A stretch of 64,000 nucleotides of DNA from Eucalyptus grandis. Its lineage: Eukaryota > Streptophyta > Magnoliopsida > Myrtales > Myrtaceae. The stretch is from contig NC_052617.1 in the NCBI RefSeq assembly GCF_016545825.1, positions 57,244,472 to 57,308,471 on the forward strand, written 5' to 3'. The translations under genes were made by a program, and so were the position numbers. Below, piece after piece: positions 1 through 14,519 of the stretch. Numbering within the stretch: position 1 is the first letter of the stretch; each line of letters begins with the position of its first letter. Below the pieces are notes generated by a model that did not search any database, was not told where the DNA came from, and was given only the letters and a program-made list of their open reading frames with translations.

Positions 1-117
1 TCTTGACTCATTAAAATCCATTATGTGTGCTTTATAAAATAAATCTTGACCCATTAATGACCCATTTAACCATAAATGGGTCCATAAATGGGTTGTGCAA
101 CCCATTTAACACCTCTA
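1..117. repeat. Right end of a truncated MITE-like element
   Basis: Short inverted copies of an AAATGGGT / ACCCATTT motif surround a small dyad near 93-106, and the block ends in AACACCTCTAA. This is the usual look of a hAT-like MITE end. The left part lies outside the window, so no target duplication can be checked. Confidence 0.3.
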
Positions 118-584
118 ATATATAAACATTATATATAATATATAAATATTATATATGAAACTTATTACAACCAGAAGTGCAATTGAAGTAGCAATCTTTT
201 ATGTGTTTAAGAGATCGCCAAAAATCTTCTTGTTACTCTTTATTCATAAAAAAAATTGACTTATTAGTTTCATCTTATACTCAATGTGAGACTAAGGTTT
301 CAAGAAATTCTCATTCCTCATGCTCACACACTCTCTCTCTCTTTCTCCCATCACCTGCAAAAAACAAGGTACTTCAAGCCTCCAAGAGTTCCACATCAAC
401 TAAACATTCAAAGAGCAGAAAAGAGATTATCTATAAAACCTAAGCCAAGCACAACCTCTAATCACATTGTTTCACGGCCTTTATGATTAAGATTAAGCAT
501 GAAACATACGAAGTGTGATTGATATTCACGCAAGAAAAGTTTAAATATTTTGCATGTAAAAACATGTGTGATTAGTTTTATTAG

Positions 585-797
585 ATCGCCTATGAACCGA
601 ATTGGATTGATCGGTTCGGAATACGATCACTTTCACCTTTTAGTGGAAAAAAACAAGTACCGATTTTGTTGGACAGGAACAAAACCGATAGTTCGATTCT
701 CGATCCTAAGACCAAACGGTTCAGTCCACGGTTCCCTTGAAAACTCATTCTCGGTTCCAAGGTTGAACTGGACCAAATTGGAAACCGATCACCCCTA
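585..797. repeat. Truncated hAT-like MITE fragment
   Basis: The block is rich in GGTTCGG/CCGATC words and ends in CACCCCTA at 790-797, the same terminal octamer as the well-defined hAT-type element at 10283-11295. No matching TAGGGGTG start is visible on the left, so it looks truncated. The reading frames here have no recognisable protein similarity. Confidence 0.35.
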
Positions 798-1865
798 AAA
801 GTTGTTCATTCTAAGTGAGATCACTGAGATAACTTTCGAGTTTGCTTTGTGTTTGATTGTTTAGTAGTGTCCCTCTACTTGAATTGACTTCTAAATTCGC
901 GATCAAGCCTTTGCCGGTTGCTTATCTAGGCGATAGGGTCATCGTTCCGTCTTTTCGGGGATCCTCCTTTGACCATCATCATCTCCATCCCCGGCAAATA
1001 CCACGCGTTCAAGATCAAGAGAGAGCGAGAGAGATGTGTTGTATCACGACATCGGTGGAGATCGACTTAGCCCCATTAGGCCGAAAATGCCATGACCCAG
1101 GTGGAATGATCTTGGGCCTTGGTTGTGTTTGCCGAATCTTTTGAGCTTTGTTCGGCTGGACAGCTTCGAAGCCAACCAAAAGAAATTGGCTGGATTTTGA
1201 CATCGAATTGATAATAGTATCCACAACACAACCTCTCAAGTAGCTGAAATAAACAGCCGAGCTGGAGCCAAAATCCAAACGATGCTAATTTGAAAAAACA
1301 AAAAAGGTTTTGATGCCTTGATACGAGGTGTCTAGATAATATTTATCCCTAGCTGGGCCAAATATGCTCAGGATGATTCCAACTTATGTTAATATTATAA
1401 TAATATTATTTATATTAAATTTCAAATATTTCCTTTTTCATTTGAATTTTTCATTCATATTATATTTGATTATATTTTCAATTTATTATTTATAAAAGTT
1501 TTATTTATTCCATTTCTATTTGAATTCTATTTAGTTATTTATTATTAAATATTTTCTTGCTATTTTTATTTTTGAAAGAAAATGAAATCGAAAGAATATA
1601 GAATTCGAAATAATTTGAATTTGGAATTCTATTCCATTCCCAAATTCTATTAAATTATAGAAATTCAAGCCAGCATGAAATTCCCTTGAATCACAATGAA
1701 ATTGAGTCCAAAATAATTGCATTGAATACAAACTGATGCTGAATTTAATGTTTTTTGCCGACAAACCATTTACCTTATTGTAATTATGTTTCGAGTTTGA
1801 TTTATCAAGATTATGAAATTTCTATGATCGAAACGAGCCAATAAAGAAATGCATCTCTTTAGGTC

Positions 1866-1869
<4 letters not shown>
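798..1869. other. Intergenic, no gene seen
   Basis: Mostly AT-rich DNA, with repeated GAATTC/GGAATT words around 1520-1700. The short open frames in it show no coding character that I recognise. Confidence 0.5.
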
Positions 1870-1913
<44 letters not shown>

Positions 1914-1924
1914 TATATATATAT
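1870..1924. repeat. (TA)n microsatellite
   Basis: A run of TA dinucleotides about 55 bp long with one AA interruption. The open frame crossing it is a product of the repeat. Confidence 0.95.
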
Positions 1925-2552
1925 GTATATTACAGAATATTTGTTATAGCGTGGAAACTAAGCAAATGATATACTACTTTAATGGATCAGAATATTTCTT
2001 CGAATCTCTCCCTTTTTTTGTGCTAGCAAAGTATAGACATGGCATCTACAATAAATATACCTAAAAAAGTATATGCATGGCACCACCAACACAAATAGGG
2101 AATAAGAAGGGGACCCAGCCATACAGCTACATTCGGCCATTTTCCTTCTTTTAAAAAAAAAATTAAAGATATAGAGACTTTCCGAATAATAAAAAAAGAT
2201 ATAAAGATAGATACACAAAAAATTGATAAAAAAAACAGAAATTGCTTCTCAAGTTAATCGAAATTACATCCTTACGCGAAGCAAAGATTTTCTCCTACAC
2301 CAAAATCATTGGGACTTCCTGTTGGGTAACATTTAATCAAAATTGAAAAAAAAATTACGAATTGAAAAGGTTATTATGTCAAAAAGAACTTTTCCTAAAC
2401 AAATAAGTTTATTAAAAAATTAGCGAAGTGCATTTTTTTTTCTTTAACTTACACTTTTGATATCAAGGATTTTGTTGATTTTTTTTTCATTTACTATTGA
2501 GGGCCTGACACAAAAGTAATGCCTTGCATGAACAATCCATTGACATTGATTC
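1925..2552. other. Intergenic, no gene seen
   Basis: AT-rich DNA with poly-A and poly-T runs, lying between the TA microsatellite and the MITE at 2556. No domain or splice pattern is recognisable. Confidence 0.5.
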
Positions 2553-2555
2553 TAA

Positions 2556-3275
2556 GGGTGCGTTTCTAACATTTCTATTTAAAAATTATTTATGGGAAAG
2601 AAATAGAAAAAAATATTTCTGCTTCGGGGAAACAATTTTTGAACAAAAAAATGTGTTTGGTAAACTGTTCTAGAAATATAAAAAGAATAGAAACACATTT
2701 GGTAAATTTGTATAATTTTTTTATTTCTTTTAATTTTTTAATATTTTTCTATTTTCTTTCTTTTTTTCCTTTTTTTTTTTTTTTTTTTCTTCTTTTGGTC
2801 GGTCGCCGGTCTCGGCCATGGCCGACAACCGGGCCGACGAGGGCCGGTGGCCTCACCCGGCCACGGCGAGGCTCAGGCCCCGGCGAGGCCGAGCCTCACC
2901 GTAGCCGGGCGAGGCTCGGCCTCGCCTTGGCTAGGCGAGCTCGAGCTCGCCCGGCCCAGCGCGAGTTGGCCTCGCCGGGGGGCGGACGCTCCGGCAAGGT
3001 CGCCGGCCCTTGATGGAAAGAAAGAAAAAGAAGAAGAAAAGAAGAAAAAAGAAAAGAAAGAAGAAGAAAAAGAGAGAAGAAAATGGAAGAGAGAGAAAAA
3101 GTGTTCATAAATTTTGTTCCAGAAACAAGAAATAACTTCTTCTTTTTTTTTTCTGTTCTAGATGTGTTTAACAAAACGCAAACAAACGCGTTTTTTTTTG
3201 CTTTTTTTTTCAAGAACAAAAAAAAAAAAAAAAACTGTTTTTAAACAAAAAAAGGAAGTGAAAACAAATAGGCCC
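2556..3275. mobile_element. PIF/Harbinger-type MITE with GC-rich core
   Basis: The element begins GGGTGCGTTTCTAACA and, read from the other end, GGGCCTATTTGTTTTCA. It is bounded on both sides by TAA (2553-2555 and 3276-3278), the 3-bp target duplication expected of PIF/Harbinger (Tourist) elements. The outer arms are AT-rich and hold related motifs on opposite strands (TGTGTTTGGTAAA on the left, GTTCTAGATGTGTTTAAC on the right). The middle, 2800-3015, is strongly GC-rich and made of GGCGAGGC-like words. No transposase is present, so it is non-autonomous. A truncated relative lies at 41134-41450. Confidence 0.7.
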
Positions 3276-3541
3276 TAAACAACTATTATTTCCGCCATAA
3301 AATATCTTATATAAGTAACGCCATTAAGTTCAATTATTCCTCTTAGAACTTTTGTGAAAGCTACTTTCTAAATAGAAGAGAATATAATTTTCAAAAGTAT
3401 CTTGTGGTCCAAATCGATCAATTGGGCAAGCAGACTCGAAGATGCTTTTATTTTATTGAAAATTGAAAAATATCGATTTTTTTTTTTTTGTGATAAAAGA
3501 ATTCAATTAAAATGTATAAGTAACACAATAGCAACATAAAA

Positions 3542-3832
3542 GGAAGATAACATAAACAGTCCATGAACTTTAATCATTGAACTTTTAATTTGTTCAATAT
3601 AACCCCCGAACTTTGGGTAAATGTTCAATACAGTCCCTAAATAGTCATTTCATTAATTTAAGAGTAGAGACTATATTGAACATTTCCATACAATTCAATA
3701 ACTATATTAGATATTTAATAAAAATTCAAAGACTACATTGAAAAAATAAAAAATTTAGGGATTACATTGGACATTGAGCTAAAGTTAAAGAATCGCATTA
3801 AATAAATTGAAAATTTAGATATTAAATTACCC
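3542..3832. mobile_element. Small Mutator-like MITE in the RUB promoter
   Basis: A 291-bp block of short repeated phrases (variants of CATTGAACTTT and TTCAATATAGTCC) reads similarly from both ends, as in MITEs. It starts GGAAGATAAC and, reversed, GGGTAATTTAA. The 9-bp flanks AACATAAAA (3533-3541) and AATATAAAT (3833-3841) match at 7 of 9 positions, consistent with an aged Mutator-type duplication. It ends about 28 bp before the TATA box of the ubiquitin-RUB gene. Confidence 0.5.
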
Positions 3833-3860
3833 AATATAAATTAAGAAAAATTTAATTCTT

Positions 3861-6782
<2,922 letters not shown>

Positions 6783-6877
6783 ACTATGTTGGCGCATCAA
6801 TGAACTAAAAAAGCTTGCGTAATCCGTTTGCAGTGTGAATCGACTTAGAGATGTTACAAGCAATTCTATGAACATGA

Positions 6878-7108
6878 TAGGATTGTTGACAACTCCAGTA
6901 TGACATCTTTTTCGCTCATTCCCGTTGTTGCTTTTTCTTAATTCCGCTTTTGCATCAGAGCGTTGGATCACCAATATATGCACTCTTAAATTATAACGCA
7001 CAAGCATGCTGAATGCCACTGGGTTTGCTCAAGCAGTGCAGCATATTTAGAGCGTTGAGTTTGTGTAGGATCGATCTTAGGATTGTTGACAACTCCAGTA
7101 TGACATCT
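6878..7108 (+). repeat. 31-bp exact direct repeat 200 bp apart, 3' of RUB
   Basis: The same 31 bases, beginning TAGGATTGTTGACAACTCC, occur at 6878-6908 and 7078-7108, downstream of the RUB stop codon. The sequence between the copies is not repeated. The first copy probably lies in the 3' UTR. Confidence 0.85.
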
Positions 7109-7607
7109 CACGAACTTTGGGGCATGTCGGAGGTTTTCGATGCTGTGTGCTTGACATGAGATGTCAAAAGCCATTTGAATACAACATAACATAATTTTGT
7201 CGAAGTAAAACTGCAATTTCTTTTTTCATCTATCCGTGAACCAGATTGTGTCTGGAGGTTGCGTTAGATCGTCGGGACAATGATTGAGATAGAATAGAAT
7301 AATGTAGGGTATCAAATCTTCTAGATAATAAAGGTGGAATTATTTAATCTTATCAAGTGTTTGATACATTTCAAAATGAACTTAAAAGATTTTAAATAGT
7401 CAATTAAATTTTTAAATTGAAAATTAAAAGATTTAATTAATTAAAGGATTAATACTTGAAAATTATAAAATTGATACATGTGTGATAAATTTATTTTAAA
7501 TAAATTTTTTGATATGAAAAATCCCAAACGGATATGCCTATAACAACATTCAAAATGTTTGAAAAGTAAGGTAAAATGCTTTTTATTTTTTAATAATTTT
7601 TATGTAT
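7109..7607. other. Intergenic, no gene seen
   Basis: 3' flank of the RUB gene grading into AT-rich DNA. No coding or RNA gene pattern is seen. Confidence 0.5.
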
Positions 7608-7760
7608 GGAGTTCAGAAAATGAGGATAAAAAATCGGAGTAATCTCAATTCAACATGCAAAACATTCTAAAAAATCCTAAAAGGAGTTCAGAAAATGAGG
7701 ATAAAAAATCGGAGTAATCTCAATTCAACATACAAAACATTCTAAAAAAATCCTAAAAGG
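7608..7760 (+). repeat. 75-bp tandem duplication
   Basis: Two adjacent units starting GGAGTTCAGAAAATGAGG at 7608 and 7683 differ at only a few bases. The period is 75 bp. The low divergence marks a recent local duplication. Confidence 0.95.
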
Positions 7761-10274
7761 GGAGCACAGCAAAGAATAACAACAATAATAATCAAATAGG
7801 TTAAAGAAGATCAAAGCAATTGGGATAGGACCCATGGATAATTGACCCAAGGACATCAAACACACAAGGAACAACTTCCATGGAGGAAGTTTTCTAAGAT
7901 AAGGTACGCATGAATTTATAAAAATCCAAGAACATAATGTAGTGCATTAGAAATAGAACAAGATAACAAGACATCATATCAAATCGACAACAAGTTGTCC
8001 TAGTAAACATTGTCCCACAACACAATCATGAGGAAGACAAACAAATTTTGTTAGGAGTCGACCTCAAAATAATCACCAAAAAATTCATACAAAAATGACA
8101 AGAGGTCGGACTCAATAAGGGTGGAACAAGCATTCCGAATTGTACTCATGACAGATTTTAGGGCAAATTTTGCAAAAATGAAAAATGTGTCAAATGAGAT
8201 TTAGCATCACTAGAAGGCTTAAGAAGTGCCCTAAGGCTTTCTAAGAGACATCGAGTTTGATTAAGGTCAAATTCATGTTTAAATGATCATAAAATGACAG
8301 AATATGATGGATGATGATTGGCTCACTAAGCTACCTAAATGATGCATGAAAATGGGGACATTTAAACATGATGTACGGTTAAATGCAACGAACAACTTTG
8401 GTAGAGACATCAAACCCTAGATCAATTCATAAAAAATCACACAAATTTATTAATATCAATAGATGACTAGTCATTAAGAAATGCTTATAATAGAATGCTT
8501 AACAACTTCAGTGGTAGTATGTCAACTTGGTGAATGGTTTTCACATGGCAAATGACCTTCAAATGCTGCATGTCATACATCGTTTCGAAGCTTGTGATGT
8601 GCACTAGATATGTTAAGAAGACATTATGCACTAATTTCTCTTTTAAGGAGCTCAATCAAAGACACTTTCATGGGGACATAATCAATCACAATTGCAGGAG
8701 GGATTGCATAGAACATAGATGGTTTTCAATGATCTAATGACATGGTAAAATTTCACAAAAATTCTTATATGTAGAATGCAATGTCATGATCCTTTTTCAT
8801 TAGACATCGAAGTCTAATTTGGTTCACAAAAATCTATGTGAAAACGGGAAAATAGGACAAGGAATTCAATGTCTCAAATTGCAGCAGTTCAAGCATGTCT
8901 TTGCACAAGCAATTGACCATCAAACGATGACTGTTTAACACAATCTATATCTTGTTAGAAAGCTTATGATGTATTTTACAACTTTCATGGAGGATGCAAA
9001 TCCAATCAAGTGCATTTACTACCTCATTTCAGAGTAAACACACATTGAACTCAAACGGGGCAAAACAACATGAGGGCGATTTTTTGAAGATTTCCCTAAT
9101 CAAATCTATCCAAAAAAATCTAGAAAAAAGATTGCAATTTTCTTGAAGAAACCATCTCCAAGATCAAAGCACCAAAATCGGCAAACTGATGAAACATTCA
9201 AAAGTCAGAATCATTAAAAAAAAAAAAAAACACATCAGTTCCAGCAGATATCATTAAAATTTCGAGGTGGACAGGTATCAAACGAACTCCGTTCAAAACT
9301 CATGACATATCAAATTGAAGCTTATCAAATGTAGATCAAATATCTAGAACACTTGATTAGCCAAACAGAACCATGTTCAAGGCCTACAAATTTCCAAAAC
9401 TTGTTCAACCATTCAATCAACATGTAACTCATTTATAGATCATTGCAGCACTCATGATCATTGATTCTAAGCATAAAAGGATTCCTAATCTTTGAATCCT
9501 GGCCCTGATTAAATAACTCAACCTCGCCTCATTGGATTTGAGCTTCAAATGCTTACCTTTACATGATTTTTGACGAAACGAACTCGATCGAACAATCAAG
9601 GAGCTATCACAACTCCTCAAGGATGTTAAGGATCATCGATAGAACCACCCGGGACGTCAGAGGAATCGAATTGATGCAAATTGGCCACCGGTTTGCAACT
9701 GGTGAAGGACCAAGTCCGGTTGGACCCGGTTTGCACCGGCTTGGAAGAATCAACCACCAAGGCCATTTTGGTGTTTGTCTAATCAAGCCCCAACCACTAG
9801 AGGGGCAAGGACTCTTCTAGGGGGCAAATCGGCGATGGGTGAACAACCAAGGAGGGGTAATGGATCGCCAATCAAAGCAGACGAAGCTGCTAGTTTCAGA
9901 ACTAGCTCAACCGCCGGTCTTTGAGCCACTCGCAACAAATGACCCAACGAGAGATGTTGGTGACTGGAAGGAGTAGCGGCGATCTCGACAAGCCAAGGGA
10001 TGGATTGACAATCGTTGGTGGAGGTTGAGCACTATTGGTAGGGACCTCGGCTGTAGCAAGAGGCGCGATGAAATAGCGGCGGTGGCGGTGCGTAAAGAGA
10101 GAGGAGAGAGAGAGGTGCGGGAAAATGGGGAGAGAGAAAGAGAGAATTTAAGAGAGAAATTCAAGTTTCAAGATTTGGAAAATGCTCAAACGAGCCCCCC
10201 TAACTTTTGGAGGGAAAATGGCTTACATAATTCCCTTTCAAGATCAAATCTTGGCCGTCGATTCAATCCGGTGG
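7761..10274. other. Intergenic, no gene; possible retroelement debris
   Basis: No coding gene is recognised. Phrases such as GAAGCTTGTGATGTGCA (8588) and GAAAGCTTATGATGTATT (8959) recur in diverged form, suggesting an old non-coding repeat. The segment 9660-10200 is more GC-rich and has no protein similarity that I recognise. Confidence 0.4.
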
Positions 10275-10282
10275 CTAAAAAT

Positions 10283-11090
10283 TAGGGGTGAGCATGGTCC
10301 GGATTGGGCCAGTCCACCCCCTAACCCTATGACCATCCTGCACAGTGCTAGTCCTCAATTTTTGGGATCGAGGATCGACCCTATTGAGCTTGGGACCGAG
10401 GACCGAACTGACCCAATGGGTTCAGTCCAATTATAGGGTCAACCTAGGACCAATCGATAATTTTTTATTTCATTTTTTGTACTCCTTAAAAAAACGATTG
10501 AGAACCAGACTAACCCAATGGGTTTGATCCAATTTCAAAGTCAATTTAGGACTAACCAATAATTTTTTATTTCATTTTTTGTACTCCTTGAAAGGGCAAC
10601 CGAGAACCATACTGACCAAATGGGTTCGATAATGAGCGAGCTCAGCTAAGAAGGGCAAGCAGTGAGGGTCAAGTGGGATGAGCGTCAAACAGAATGAGCA
10701 TTGAATGTCGAGTGGGGAGGAACAAGCCAAGCAAGCATCGAGCGGCAAGCGGCACGAGTGACCCAAAGCAAGCGAGGCGAGTGGTGAGCAGAGAAGTTGT
10801 TTCTTTCAATTTTGGTAAATTGAAAACTAAGAGGACAAATCAGACAAAAGAAAACGAATACTAGAGGATGATGCCACAATGAGTTGTTTATACCTTTTTG
10901 GACGCCGTGAAGACTCCTTACAAAACATTTTTCAATTATGATTATTTACGCCATAAAAGACATTAAAAATCTTAGTTATTAAAGAATAATGTAAAATTAC
11001 TTGAACTCCTCACTAAAGAGCTGTTTAATATTGTTGACGTCCTTTAATTTAAGGTTTTCTCTATATAAAAAATTATAAATAATATATTAG

Positions 11091-11126
<36 letters not shown>

Positions 11127-11295
11127 GATTAGTCCGGATTGGAACGATTCGGAACTCTCAAGACCGATGACTGACTCGCATAGTGCTGGTCTAGGAATTC
11201 TAGGACCAATGACCAACCCAGTCTCTCTGGGAACCGGACCAGGATCGGTAGAGTTGGGCCGGTCCAAGGTTGACCAAGACCAATGTTCACCCCTA
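10283..11295. mobile_element. hAT-type non-autonomous element with 8-bp target duplication
   Basis: The ends read TAGGGGTGAGCATGGTCC and, on the other strand, TAGGGGTGAACATTGGTC. Each is flanked by CTAAAAAT (10275-10282 and 11296-11303), a perfect 8-bp target duplication as expected of hAT elements. Sub-terminal GGTCCGG/CCGGACC-like words are inverted between the two ends. Inside, a roughly 115-bp unit ending in a TTTTTTATTTCATTTTTTGT stretch is tandemly duplicated (about 10395-10625), and a (TA)n run lies at 11096-11120. No transposase is present. Confidence 0.85.
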
Positions 11296-11303
11296 CTAAA
11301 AAT

Positions 11304-13859
11304 TAATCAGATGGCTTAATTAATTCCATTAGGAGCTAATCAAAGTTAAAATATATCGCATGATCATCTAGATGATATAGATATGTCAAAATCAGAAGTT
11401 TAAACCGAATTTGTGATTAAAACCTAATTATGGGCAATTTTGTAATTTCATAGAACCCGAGGGCATCTTCACAAAATATGAAAATTTGAGGGGCATGAGA
11501 ATGAAATATACATGATGAGACACCCATGGATCATCATCCGCTGCCAAGAGCAAGCCGAGGGCTAAACTGGCCTCCTCCACTAGTGGCCGGTCGAACTAGT
11601 CCAAGCTGGTTTGATCGATTCGGCTATCCTTTGGGTAGCTTGGTCTGTGGGATTCCAAATTCTATGCAATTTAGTTGGAAGGAAATCTTGTCCAATTTGA
11701 GGGAAAATGGTCCAATATTAAAGAAATTAGGCCAATTAAACCATTTAAATGTAATCCGGCAATTTTCTATTGGCCTAATCTTAATTAACTTGAAAAATAT
11801 TAGACTTACACCATGGATACCTGCGATTGGATTTTCTAGGCTAAATTGGATAATTTCATGTAATTCTTTACTCCGAATTGCAAATTAATTGAAATCGAAT
11901 TCAATTAATATTGCAATGCACCTATTGAGTTAATTGCCATACCTAAGGTGACTTATTGTATCTAAATTGATTCTAAATTAGTGATGCGACTTTTATGCTA
12001 AAATTGAATTGAGGTTTAACGGTGAAATTGAGCCTTAATTCTCAAAATTAAAACTTAGTCTCAATTGGGTCTAACTTGGTTTTCTGCAATTAAAGTTCAT
12101 TAACTTGGTTTTCTTATGTTCAAGAAGGCTAAATTCCTCAAATAGAATAGTTCCGGGATGAATTTCCCAAAATGGACCTCGGATTTGGACTTATCTCACA
12201 AAAATGAGTGGAATGAAAGTATCCGTCCGCAAATCATGAAAAATTGATTTGTACCCCCTAATTAAGGCTAAAAGTGATAATTCACATTTTGACATGACGG
12301 TTCTCGAAACTAAATGAACGAGTGAATGTGTAATAATCCCTAGATCAAATGTCGTAAAAGGAACTAAATCTAATTATGACTAGAACGAAAGTAATTTTAT
12401 TTTTGGCTGATTTTGAACATAAAAACGAAAAATTCGAAAAATAAGGTTCTTAATTGATTTTTGTAAAAAATTTTACCCTAAAATCAAATTGAGACTGAAA
12501 TGAAATTATTTGTGGATTTTTTATTTTTCTAATTTTTTGTGTTAAATGTTTGATAAAAAAAAAAAAACAACCATTTAGTTGATTTTTTTTTCTAAATGGT
12601 TGATTTTTGGGTCAAATCTTTCAAATTTTCGAAAATTAATCTGGCTAAAGTGAAATTAGGACTATTTAGAATCTTTTTATGCAAAAAGCCAAATTTTGAC
12701 CATGAGTTGACTTTTGGTCAAATATTTGATTTTTCGGGTTTTCCATGGAAATGAATAAAAAATTATTTAACAATGACAAAATAAAAGAAAGAAACAGAAA
12801 AAAAAGATACTTTTTGTTCGGGAAACGGGCTCCGTCACAATTGGAAATCCTAATCTTGAGTTTTTCTATCTTTATTGACGCGTCGGTAAAAAATTGGATG
12901 TCAATAAGTGTTCTCCGTGAACTAGCATTACAGTAGAATCCTGTTTTCCTCCACTACGATATTGAACGCTGCTGCGTCAATGAGGTGGTGCAAGCGTAGC
13001 CAGAGTTCCAGGCATCAATGTTTGAGGTGGTGCAAGCATTTCTTCGATTAGTTCAACGAGAGAGCATGAGCATGAGAACTTTCTTTGGAACCTTAGAGGG
13101 CATCTCAAAGACCCGATGTTGCACATGCCTATGAGAAAACTTCCCGAAAAACCAGTTGGATCCATTTGGTGTAGATGCCTACAACATCTTCTCCTTTTGT
13201 TAATTTTCTTTTTAATTTTTTTTTCCAGTTCAGATTTATCCCACACCCTCCTCGGATTTTTTATCCAGACATCTCCAGCTTTGTTTGGTCTAGAGGACAT
13301 TCCCAAATATCGAATAGGATAATAATTATCTTATCCGGACTATCCGAACTCAAATATGGACTATCAAACATATCATGAGAAATATTTTCTCATGTCGAAA
13401 ACCGGCCATTTATCTTTACATTTTCTTCATTTCTGTTACTTGCCGACCCATACCTAAGAAGTTCTCCTCGAGCATGATTATGAAGGTTACTTCATGCTTG
13501 CAGTCAGTTTAACGTCATGCATGATACTGTTCTTGAGCATGGGGTCAAACAATTGACGCTTCATCGACTCTCGGAAACTTTTCTCCGAAATGCCAAACTC
13601 AACGAGCTGTCAAATTGGTTCGGTGACTTATTTCTATGTTAATGGGATAACTTCTCATCATGCATCGGGTTCCTCTTGTATGATATAATCTGACATAATC
13701 CTTTTAAATTATGTTTGGTCGTCTAAATATGGACTAGAATGAAATAGAATAAGATGAAATTAGAAATACTTTCAAATATTCTCCCGATTGCAGAAAATAT
13801 CTATCATATGTTTGATACAATTTAAAATAAGATAGAAAATCTTTTGTCGTGTCTAACTC
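11304..13859. other. Intergenic, no gene seen
   Basis: AT-rich to about 12900, then mixed composition. A GAGGTGGTGCAAGC phrase occurs twice (12980 and 13024). I recognise no conserved domain, splice pattern or RNA gene. Confidence 0.45.
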
Positions 13860-13866
13860 TTCGACC

Positions 13867-14510
13867 TCATCTGCACTTCTGACACTTCCCATAGTGCTCT
13901 AAATTTGCCGTCCCATCTGTCACCATCGCGATCGGCTTCCCCAACTTGAATGAGTAATAAGCATCGGCACATGCGGACTTCACTTGCCTAAGGAAAAGCT
14001 GCATCACGACACACTTCCACAGCACAATCTCCGGCGGGATCTTTGGATCTTGCTCCTTAAACTCCCTCATTAGCGTTGTCAAACTCGCTTTCTTAAGCTC
14101 CTTTTGGTTCATCTCATTCGCCGCCAGTGCCACCTCCAGGCTGTTATCCTCGCTCAACTTTGCCGGTGTCCAAATGAGCCTCGGGTCGCCGAGGGCATCG
14201 CAGAGTGACTGGGGGAGGCAGCGGTGGTAGTCGATTTAGTAGACGAGGCAACAATGGTCGATACAGCAATGAAGGCTGGCAATGAGGTGGCGGACGCCAC
14301 GCTCAAAGTTTGAGCACCAGTTGACGGCAAAGCCGAGATTTTGGGGGTAGTGTAGGGCAAAGAGGAGGTGGATGGAGATTCACGAGTGGACATCGATCCA
14401 TTAGTGTATAGCGCCAGGGCAGTGAGTGGCATGGGCAAACACGTCTCTATTGTGGACAACAACCTCAAGAGATTTGGCGCACAAATGAGGAGATTTGAGT
14501 TCTTCAATGC
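13867..14510 (-). pseudogene. Decayed coding relic, family not recognised
   Basis: On the minus strand a reading frame from about 14500 down to 13867 has protein-like composition but carries stop codons in its upstream part (for example within 14230-14400). The last 96 or so residues are open and look like real protein: a charged helical stretch SEDNSLEVALAANEMNQ, then LWKCVVMQLFLRQVKSAC and KLGKPIAMVTDG. An overlapping open frame at 14154-14507 is rich in Ser, Thr, Ala and Pro and looks like an out-of-frame shadow. I do not recognise the family. No intact start, promoter or splice model could be found, so I treat it as a pseudogene fragment; an exon of an unrecognised gene is the alternative. 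Confidence 0.4.
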
Positions 14511-14519
14511 ATAATTTCT

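Noticed and set aside
661..710. Possible tRNA B-box (GTTCGATTC)
   Set aside because: No matching A-box at the right distance and no cloverleaf could be drawn; the words belong to a hAT-like repeat.
2639..3219. Open frames across the GC-rich core of the MITE at 2556
   Set aside because: Composition-driven frames with poly-Phe and poly-Lys ends inside a non-autonomous element; no domain.
7608..7760. Possible CRISPR-like repeat
   Set aside because: Only two adjacent units with no spacers, in a plant genome; a simple tandem duplication.
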